A DNA stretch of 9,403 bases from an uncultured Bacillota bacterium (GTDB taxonomy: Bacteria > Bacillota > Clostridia > Tissierellales > Tepidimicrobiaceae). The stretch lies in contig CALBUB010000025.1 in the NCBI GenBank assembly GCA_937967955.1, positions 1 through 9,403 of the forward strand, read 5' to 3'. The notes beneath the pieces are model-generated. The model saw only the letters and a program-made list of their open reading frames with translations. It made no database searches and was not told where the DNA came from. Of this stretch, positions 1 to 5,820 are shown one piece after another (the stretch's first letter is position 1; each line of letters starts with the position of its first letter). The position numbers were made by a program, and so were the translations under genes.

Positions 1-729
1 TATTAGCCCTTGCCTCATAGTTTTCTGGCTCTTCAAAGGCTATTTTGCCGTATTTAATGCAGGTCTTCAATATGCTTTCTGCAAATCTATCCTGTAGATA
101 TGCTCCATCGTTTAGTGTAAAGTAGTTTTCAAAGGTATGGCTCATTATATCAGCAATTCCTGCAGCTGTTTGGTTCTTGGGAACGGAGAATGTATAGGTT
201 GGATCCAAAATGGAGAACTTTGGTGCCATGGATATATGCCCAAAGGATAGCTTTTGATTAGTTTCAAGGTTTGAAATAACAGCTACCCTATCCATTTCAG
301 AGCCTGTAGCTGCAATTGTAAGTATTGTTCCTAAAGGTAGTGCATTTACAACCTTTGCTTTTTTAATCAGCAAGTCCCATGGATCTCCATCATAGTAGTA
401 TCCAGCAGCTATGGCTTTGGAGCAGTCAATAGTGCTGCCTCCTCCAACTGCCAGTATAAAATCTATGTTATTTTCCCTAACTATTTTGATTCCTTCCCTT
501 ACACTGTCTATTCTAGGATTAGGATCTATGCCTGAAAGCTCCCAGAATGGAATGTTATTCTTTTTAAGTATGTCTACCACTTCTTGATAAAGTCCTATCC
601 TCTTAATACTTCCTCCACCATAGGTTAAAAGTACTCTTGAACCGATTTCTTTATTTCATCTGCCAGTACTTTAATCTGGCCTTTACCAAAGAATATCTCT
701 GTAGGAATTGAATAATGGAAATTTTTCAT
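1..729 (-). pseudogene. Iron-containing alcohol dehydrogenase (butanol dehydrogenase type), frameshifted and cut by window edge
   Basis: The gene encodes a type III, metal-dependent, cytosolic NAD(P)H alcohol/aldehyde oxidoreductase of the YqhD/BDH group. Translation from the ATG at 729 gives only 34 residues before a TAA at 625-627. Adding one A to the AAA at 646-648 restores one open frame of about 243 residues to the window edge, roughly two thirds of a usual 385-residue protein. In the repaired frame the NAD(P)-binding GGGS motif is at 96-99, followed by AATGSEM near 141 and the metal ligands Asp194 and His198 (ADIMSH); the two remaining His ligands lie beyond position 1. An AGGAGG site at 736-741 supports the start. 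The rest of the frame is uneroded, so the lesion is either very recent or a base-calling error. Family assignment is firm; pseudogene status is uncertain. Confidence 0.8.
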
Positions 730-735
730 TTTACG

Positions 736-741
736 CCTCCT
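736..741 (-). promoter_or_regulatory. Ribosome binding site of the alcohol dehydrogenase gene
   Basis: A perfect AGGAGG lies 6 nt upstream of the ATG at 727-729. It fixes that ATG as the start and shows that the short 34-residue frame is the true beginning of a longer, frameshifted gene, not a chance ORF. Confidence 0.8.
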
Positions 742-750
742 ATGTTGTTT

Positions 751-764
751 TGTAGTCTACTACA
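751..764. promoter_or_regulatory. Operator-like palindrome in the alcohol dehydrogenase leader
   Basis: TGTAGTCTACTACA is an inverted repeat with perfect 6-bp arms around a 2-bp centre. It sits between the proposed promoter (801-828) and the ribosome binding site (736-741). The two-base centre is too short for a stable RNA loop, so a dimeric DNA-binding repressor site is the better reading. No regulator gene is visible in the window, and a 14-bp palindrome can occur by chance. Confidence 0.35.
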
Positions 765-800
765 TACTGGCCCATAACTCTAGTAATCTATAGCAAGTAT

Positions 801-828
801 ATTATACCATGCTTATCCTATTTCTAAA
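801..828 (-). promoter_or_regulatory. Putative sigma-A promoter for the alcohol dehydrogenase gene
   Basis: Read on the minus strand, a perfect -10 box TATAAT lies at 801-806, preceded by TGG, which makes it an extended -10 element. A weak -35 box TTTAGA (4 of 6 matches) is at 823-828, with a 16-bp spacer. The start point would be near 794, giving a leader of about 65 nt. The -10 lies inside an imperfect inverted repeat (AGCA..GTATA / TATAC.TGCT, 792-813) that could serve as an operator. The -35 box overlaps the end of the upstream gene. I see no clear terminator between that gene and this promoter. Confidence 0.6.
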
Positions 829-1084
829 CACAGCCACATAAATTAGAAAGTTTTATATCCATAGTAAATTTACATTCTCCATCCATAGTATTATAAATAT
901 CTAATATGAGCTTGTGTATCTTATCCTTGTCCCCTCTTATGGTAGTAGACATTATTCCCACTTGGTATTCTAAATTATAAGATTTGATTATTTCTAAAAC
1001 TTTGTCTATATGGGGAATATAGTCTTCAGTACCAATAGGTACGAAGGCTATTTCACAAGAAGCTATTTTTTCCACAGGGCACAT
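824..1084 (-). CDS. MTH1187/YkoF-like thiamine-binding protein
   Basis: This 86-residue protein matches the MTH1187 family (formerly DUF77), small cytosolic ferredoxin-like-fold proteins that assemble into oligomers and bind thiamine or its pyrimidine moiety. Visible hallmarks are the first strand SCEIAFVPIGTED (residues 9-21), the central VGIMSTTIRGDKDKI stretch (42-56) and the cysteine-containing end FTMDIKLSNLCGC. The length is normal and both ends are intact. The ATG at 1082-1084 has a strong GGGGAGG site at 1091-1097, 6 nt away. The gene starts inside the end of the upstream methyltransferase gene (22-nt overlap in another frame), so the two are probably translationally coupled. The physiological ligand and any partner transporter cannot be told from this window. 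Confidence 0.85.
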   Translation of the reverse strand: MCPVEKIASCEIAFVPIGTEDYIPHIDKVLEIIKSYNLEYQVGIMSTTIRGDKDKIHKLILDIYNTMDGECKFTMDIKLSNLCGCV

Positions 1085-1737
1085 ATAAATCCTCCCCTTT
1101 TCCCTTCTTTAGACAATTCCCTTTCTTTTTCCATGGAGATATATTCTTCCTCTATAGTAGGAGGAATGAATAGGCATTCCTTAATGTCTACTAAATGGTC
1201 CTTTTTATAGCTTTTCATATCTTCTACAGTTTTAAAATTTGCATACTTGAACACAGAATTTTTCTGGAACTCTTTAGATAAATACATTTCTCCCCAGGCA
1301 CTGTCTTTATTGATAGTGCCTATTAATAAATAGCCATTAGGCTTGAGCACCCTAAACATTTCTTCTATAGCCTTTTCTGGCTCCTCTAAAAATTCAAAGG
1401 CTGTTACTGAAACTATTCCATCAAAGTAATCAGCCTCATATTCCATATTGTATACATCCATATTGTAGAATTTTATATTCAGGCCTTCCTTCTTAGCCTT
1501 CTCTTCTGCAACTTTAAGCATCTCCTCAGATATATCTATGCCTATTACTTCACAGCCCATTTTAGCTAGCTTTATACTAAAATTCCCTGTACCGCATCCA
1601 ACATCCAGCACCTTCATACCCTTTCGTACCTTGAATAGGTCAAATACACATTTAGTTTCTACCTTATCAACAAAATTCCCAAGTTTAGTCTTATACCAGT
1701 CATCGTACATTTTAGCTTCCTTATCAAATATGGCCAT
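1063..1737 (-). CDS. Class I SAM-dependent methyltransferase
   Basis: This 224-residue cytosolic protein has the Rossmann-like methyltransferase fold of the UbiE/Methyltransf_11 type. Motif I, VLDVGCGTG, is at residues 43-51. The acidic end of strand 2, VIGIDIS, is at 64-70, and EMFRVLKPNGYLLIG at 126-140 is the usual strand 4/5 region. There is no DNA-methyltransferase catalytic motif (DPPY or NPPY), so a small-molecule or unknown substrate is likelier than DNA. I chose the ATG at 1735-1737 because AGGGGTG lies 6 nt upstream at 1744-1750; a GTG at 1744-1746 is in frame but is part of that site. The start lies 20 nt after the stop of the DUF262 gene, so read-through from it is likely. The end overlaps the thiamine-binding protein gene. 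The substrate is unknown. Confidence 0.85.
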   Translation of the reverse strand: MAIFDKEAKMYDDWYKTKLGNFVDKVETKCVFDLFKVRKGMKVLDVGCGTGNFSIKLAKMGCEVIGIDISEEMLKVAEEKAKKEGLNIKFYNMDVYNMEYEADYFDGIVSVTAFEFLEEPEKAIEEMFRVLKPNGYLLIGTINKDSAWGEMYLSKEFQKNSVFKYANFKTVEDMKSYKKDHLVDIKECLFIPPTIEEEYISMEKERELSKEGKRGGFICALWKK

Positions 1738-1757
1738 GTAAATCACCCCTGTTGTAC

Positions 1758-3557
1758 TCAGATTAAACTATAGTAAAAGCTTTTTATCTTTTGAGCCATT
1801 AACTTTCTTCTTTTCTTTAAAAACTCTTCATAATCTTTTGCATCCATATCAAATATTTCTATAGGAATGCAGTTTTCTTCTAAATTCTTATTTAAATCAT
1901 CTAAAGAAGTAATCCCTCCATATATAGGCTCTGAGCCATTTTTGCATTGAGATACTATCTCAGCTAGATATTTTTTAGGAGCCTTATCTTTTATTTTTAT
2001 ATTTATTTCTGATTGTGTATATGCATAGTTGGCCACTTGATTATACTGTCCACGGCTTGTGAAACCATTTCTTTGCAAATACTTTTTAGGGAATATATGA
2101 TGGGTGTCTCCTCTAAGTTCTATCAAATCTTTTACGGTTATTTTCTCAGATAAAAATCCTCTATCATTGGCACATATTTGAGCCATTAAATAAACATTGT
2201 ATTGAGGAGTAGTCTTAATAGAAGATTCTAATCTAGTAACTAAAATATTGTTCCAAAAGGCATCTGATAGTTCCCCTTCTTCAATATTTGAAAGATATTC
2301 TTCAACATCCCTATCTTTTATCCTACTTATATCATAATCAAAAGCTGATTCAGCAGATCCCGAGTATCTTCCAGTAAGAATTGACATTACAACCCATCGT
2401 CTCACAAGGTTCTCTATCATTGCAGGGTTGGTTCCTTTATCCTTTAGTACAAGATACAAAATATATCCAAAATTAAGTACATTCTGGGACCTAACTATAC
2501 CTTTAGTAATAATTCCTATAGATCTTAGGATCATAATGTATCTTTGGAAATTTGTTCCGTTAACAAAATTTAAAACTCCTTCTCTTAATAGATTAAAGGA
2601 CTTCTCAGCTATTTCTTCATAGTATTCCCTAGATTCAAAATCTCTTCCCGATAGTAAGCTAACCAGTTCAGATAATCTACCCCTATAAAATTTAGAGGTA
2701 AATGCAACTCTAAGCACATCTGTATATTCAGGAACGTAAATATCTTCATTATATCCTTTTACCCATTCAATCTTTTTAAATAATTCTCCTGAAGTAAATT
2801 CCGGATCATTTTCCTTTATTATTTCAAAGTCTTCTGGATTATGCATTAGATGACAGAAATAGTCTATAAGTTTTCGTATTTCATTGCCACCATAGCTTTC
2901 GTTAGATGAGATTTTAGACATGGCAAAATCAGCCTGGCTTAACTCTACTCCTTTTGAGTTTATTCTAATAAATATTTCTGTTACATCGTTAATGTCAATA
3001 TCATGAGAAAGTTCTATAATCCCCACCAAATTAGTCTTGATACTTATAAGCCTGTTGATCACTTCACTTATCTTTTTAGGATCCGTGCCAGGATTTTTTT
3101 CAACATAATCCATTACAAATTGGAATGGATTAAATTCTGTTTTAAATACTACACTAATATCGTATATCCAAGCAGCACTCTTTTTAATAGCCGCATTAGC
3201 CACATCAAAAGTTTCTGTTTGTGGATTAAAGGAAATAATTATTCTTTTCTTCCTATAACGATTATCAAACACTTTTAATCCAGTTAAAGCAGCAGCCATA
3301 GCTGTTATTCTCTGTTGACCATCTATAATTACTTTCTTTCCTACAGAAAGGCTTCCGTCCTTCAGTTTGACATCTGGATTTTGCCATATAATCAAGTATC
3401 CTATTGGGAAATCTTTATACAATGAATCGATTAAATCTCTAACCTTTGTACCATCCCAAACAAAAGGTCTTTGAATTTCAGGAATAGCTATAACACCATC
3501 TTTAATCCAGGATAAGATAGTTTCAATCCTTTTGTTATTCACCTCATAATTAGCCAT
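1758..3557 (-). CDS. DUF262 and HNH nuclease, GmrSD/BrxU-like restriction protein
   Basis: This 599-residue protein has an N-terminal DUF262 domain, a ParB/sulfiredoxin-like nucleotide-binding module. Its signatures are IPEIQRPFVW (25-34), IDGQQR (78-83) and FIRINSKGVELS (196-207). A helical middle follows, including the family-typical RRWVVMSILTGRYSGSAESA (386-405). The C-terminal HNH/DUF1524-like nuclease core shows DTHHIFPKKYL (484-494), the central Asn510 and the SEIN segment (516-519), so the catalytic residues look intact. Relatives include GmrSD and BrxU, which cleave phage DNA carrying modified cytosines in an NTP-dependent way. It lies 82 nt downstream of the BrxA-like gene with its own candidate promoter, and GGGGGT at 3566-3571 precedes the ATG by 8 nt. 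A role as the type IV partner of the adjacent BREX operon is inferred; the modified base recognised is unknown. Confidence 0.85.
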   Translation of the reverse strand: MANYEVNNKRIETILSWIKDGVIAIPEIQRPFVWDGTKVRDLIDSLYKDFPIGYLIIWQNPDVKLKDGSLSVGKKVIIDGQQRITAMAAALTGLKVFDNRYRKKRIIISFNPQTETFDVANAAIKKSAAWIYDISVVFKTEFNPFQFVMDYVEKNPGTDPKKISEVINRLISIKTNLVGIIELSHDIDINDVTEIFIRINSKGVELSQADFAMSKISSNESYGGNEIRKLIDYFCHLMHNPEDFEIIKENDPEFTSGELFKKIEWVKGYNEDIYVPEYTDVLRVAFTSKFYRGRLSELVSLLSGRDFESREYYEEIAEKSFNLLREGVLNFVNGTNFQRYIMILRSIGIITKGIVRSQNVLNFGYILYLVLKDKGTNPAMIENLVRRWVVMSILTGRYSGSAESAFDYDISRIKDRDVEEYLSNIEEGELSDAFWNNILVTRLESSIKTTPQYNVYLMAQICANDRGFLSEKITVKDLIELRGDTHHIFPKKYLQRNGFTSRGQYNQVANYAYTQSEINIKIKDKAPKKYLAEIVSQCKNGSEPIYGGITSLDDLNKNLEENCIPIEIFDMDAKDYEEFLKKRRKLMAQKIKSFYYSLI

Positions 3558-3592
3558 GTAGTTTTACCCCCAATTAATTTTTTTCCTTCGTT

Positions 3593-3622
3593 ATCATAAC
3601 CCTCTAGTATGTAAGTTGACAA
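3593..3622 (-). promoter_or_regulatory. Putative sigma-A promoter for the DUF262 nuclease gene
   Basis: On the minus strand TTGTCA (3617-3622, 5 of 6 to TTGACA) is followed after 18 bp by TATGAT (3593-3598, 5 of 6 to TATAAT). Transcription would start near 3586, about 30 nt before the ATG at 3557. This would let the nuclease and the genes after it be expressed apart from the BREX operon. AT-rich gaps produce such matches easily, so this is only a candidate. Confidence 0.5.
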
Positions 3623-3625
3623 AAT

Positions 3626-3659
3626 TAGTTAGCTTATCATTAGTTTTTATTGCTAACTA
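3626..3659 (-). terminator. Weak hairpin over the stop codon of the BrxA-like gene
   Basis: TAGTTAGC (3626-3633) and GCTAACTA (3652-3659) are perfect 8-bp inverted arms around an 18-nt loop that holds the TAA stop at 3640-3642. On the transcript the second arm is followed by AATTTTG, so the stem is AT-rich and the U tract is short. It might attenuate transcription before the nuclease gene or protect the mRNA end. A strong intrinsic terminator is unlikely. Confidence 0.25.
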
Positions 3660-4350
3660 CTAATTTGCCACCAAATTTATCAATTGAAAACATATTGCTC
3701 TCTTCAAGTACATCTATGGATGCACTGTATTTAAAAGGAAAAAACTCTGGACTGTTGTTTATTTCTTCTAGCGACAAATATAGCTTGTCTTTTATGCAGA
3801 TCAATGCATAAGTAATAAGGATAATCCCTTCCCTACTTTCAATACTATATCTATTAACATCATACTTATGCTTAGGCAAACAATGGAGAACTCCTATATC
3901 TTTTAATGTTTTAATAATTTTATCTATAGAATGGAATAGGGTGCTTCTTTCACCCCATAGGTCAAACATATTGTTTTTAACATCTTTAGTAGTTATATCA
4001 AACATTTTTCTATCCATCTTGCCTATAACACTGCAAATATCTGCAAAGACTGGATACGTGAGAAGCATTAAACACCAATGGGCTAATAAAATATTTTCTT
4101 TTTCCCCACTTTTAATTAGCTTCACTGCCAGCTCTTTAGCCTTTTCTGTATATTCATTATCTTTAACCCATATATTCACCAATATATTCCGTGTTTTTCT
4201 GGCATTAGTGGGGCTTTTTATTTCAAGAGATAAATATTCATTTAGGTCGTCATTAATCTCTTCTTCACTTTTTCCTTCCATATACAATTCAGCAACTTTA
4301 TTTAGCCAATCTAAATTTATGTTTCTTGACATTCCTATTATCTTACTCAT
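3640..4350 (-). CDS. brxA: BrxA-like protein (DUF1819-type), BREX component
   Basis: This 236-residue protein is helical and has no enzyme motif. The pattern resembles BrxA: an N-terminal helix pair (LNKVAELYMEGKSEEEIN, 16-33), then NARKTRNIL (49-57), a central LLAHWCLMLLTYPVFADI (88-105) and LWGERST followed by a long helix ending LKDIGVL (131-155). The last 80 residues look like an extra winged-helix-type domain. BrxA proteins are small DNA-binding, winged-helix-like components of BREX whose exact role is unsettled. The gene lies right after pglZ, overlapping it by 4 nt (ATGA at 4347-4350), with AAGGAG at 4358-4363 for initiation. In type 3 BREX this slot holds brxA. Position and pattern support the call, but sequence similarity judged by eye is modest. 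Confidence 0.6.
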   Translation of the reverse strand: MSKIIGMSRNINLDWLNKVAELYMEGKSEEEINDDLNEYLSLEIKSPTNARKTRNILVNIWVKDNEYTEKAKELAVKLIKSGEKENILLAHWCLMLLTYPVFADICSVIGKMDRKMFDITTKDVKNNMFDLWGERSTLFHSIDKIIKTLKDIGVLHCLPKHKYDVNRYSIESREGIILITYALICIKDKLYLSLEEINNSPEFFPFKYSASIDVLEESNMFSIDKFGGKLVVSNKN

Positions 4351-5816
4351 ACATCTACTCCTTCTATTTTAATAAATGGTACTATAACCTCTTCAATACT
4401 AATGCCACCATGAGATAATATAACATTTCCTTTGTTTCCAAAGGATTTTTGGTATTCACAGAGCAAATACTTATAATCTCTGGGCAAATAGTATGGTGGA
4501 TACTCTATCAAGTTGAATTCCTCAATTATTTTGCCATAAGCTGCATAATCTTTCAATATCAAAGTTCTTTTAGATCTTGTTTCCATCTCAATACCAATCC
4601 CTCTAGGGTTGCCTACAGTCTCAGTTTCTATATGTCCATGGTCAGATGCAATGTATACATCAAAGCCTTTTTTATACAGCTTAATGATCAGTTCATGTAA
4701 CTTTCCACTATGTGATAGCAATCTCACATCATTATACATACCTAAATTGCCTTGTTTTTGGCTATGAACCAAATCATCTATTTCATTTATAATAACACAT
4801 ATACATTTGTCCATATAACCAATATCAAAATCATATCCCCTATTATATTTTGTCTCTTCTTCTTTATAGCCATATTCTTTGCATTTTTCAATAAATAACT
4901 TTTCTTCATTTACTAAACCAAATGGTTTTTCTAGTTCTACAGGAAGCTTTCCAGATAAAAGACTTTGTCTAGATATGGGAGTAATAGTTGGAATTAAAGC
5001 ATAAGTTGAGCTATATTTATATGAAATCCCTTTTAGCCCTTCAGAAATTATCAGCCAATCTAATATGGACATTCCATCCATAACTATCAAAGCAAACTTA
5101 TCATTGGAGTTGCTAAATATATAATCCAAAGTCCTATTTATAAGGACAGGTCCATCATAGGCTGAATATGCTGATAATGTAGAATAATTGTTTAAAATAA
5201 ATTCTTGAAACTTACCTTGTATTTTTTGTACAAGCTTCTCATCTATATCTATATCACTGGTTTTATACTTAATATACTGGAGTTTTGAATAAAGTAAAGC
5301 AATCCTAAGCCAATGTGAATAATTGTCTTCTTTCAATAGATTTTCTATCTGAGAGGTTACATAATCTCTATACTCTTCAACATTTTCACTATCAAACACA
5401 TCCTGAGATAAAAACTTTTTAGTTTCAGCTTCTGAATTTAGTGTCCTATATAGATTTTCATGGGCTATATATAGCAGGTCTAAATCAAATATATTGGAGC
5501 ATTCTAATATAAACGGATTTAACTTAGGAAAAAACTCCCTATAGCTTATATCTTTACAATAGAAATTACATCTAATATCATAAGGTAGATATAAGTCTGA
5601 TCTAAATATTACTAAATATTTATCCTTGCTTTTTTTAATTTCAGTTTCATATATGTATCTAAAGTATTCCACATCATCATAATAAATCAATTTATAACCA
5701 TATTTTTCACTGATTAGGCCAAAGTAATCATCTTCGATAATATTTTGAAAATCAAATAATATTATTCTATCATATATTCCCAACCCACATAGATTAATTA
5801 AATAATCTAAAAACAT
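4347..5816 (-). CDS. pglZ: PglZ-domain protein, BREX core component
   Basis: PglZ is an alkaline-phosphatase-superfamily protein and the defining component of BREX and Pgl phage defence. In this 489-residue protein the PglZ domain fills residues 240 to 489. VMDGMS carries a metal-ligand Asp247, and TPISRQSLLSGKLP (279-292) holds the nucleophile Thr/Ser region. NEIDDLVH (344-351) supplies Asp and His, SDHGH (391-395) supplies Asp392, His393 and His395, and SHGGISIEEVIVPFI (468-482) is the family's closing motif with His469. All superfamily metal sites therefore look present. The N-terminal half has no domain I recognise. It is short for a PglZ, as many exceed 650 residues, but both ends are clean. 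The ATG at 5814-5816 is 4 nt past the helicase stop and uses the GGAG just before that stop. It probably acts on DNA or nucleotide substrates with the BREX methyltransferase. Confidence 0.88.
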   Translation of the reverse strand: MFLDYLINLCGLGIYDRIILFDFQNIIEDDYFGLISEKYGYKLIYYDDVEYFRYIYETEIKKSKDKYLVIFRSDLYLPYDIRCNFYCKDISYREFFPKLNPFILECSNIFDLDLLYIAHENLYRTLNSEAETKKFLSQDVFDSENVEEYRDYVTSQIENLLKEDNYSHWLRIALLYSKLQYIKYKTSDIDIDEKLVQKIQGKFQEFILNNYSTLSAYSAYDGPVLINRTLDYIFSNSNDKFALIVMDGMSILDWLIISEGLKGISYKYSSTYALIPTITPISRQSLLSGKLPVELEKPFGLVNEEKLFIEKCKEYGYKEEETKYNRGYDFDIGYMDKCICVIINEIDDLVHSQKQGNLGMYNDVRLLSHSGKLHELIIKLYKKGFDVYIASDHGHIETETVGNPRGIGIEMETRSKRTLILKDYAAYGKIIEEFNLIEYPPYYLPRDYKYLLCEYQKSFGNKGNVILSHGGISIEEVIVPFIKIEGVDV

Positions 5817-5820
5817 AGCT

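Noticed and set aside
1738..1746. GTG at 1744-1746 as the methyltransferase start
   Set aside because: It lies inside the AGGGGTG ribosome binding site, which is ideally spaced for the ATG at 1735-1737.
1774..1786. TAAAAGCTTTTTA as an intrinsic terminator of the DUF262 gene
   Set aside because: It lies within the last codons of the gene, has almost no loop and has no GC-rich stem.
3941..4372. Plus-strand open frame of 143 codons, and other plus-strand frames such as 3003-3278, 7157-7399 and 7649-7924
   Set aside because: They lie wholly opposite well-supported minus-strand genes, show low-complexity Ser/Ile/Phe-rich translations and have no recognisable motif.
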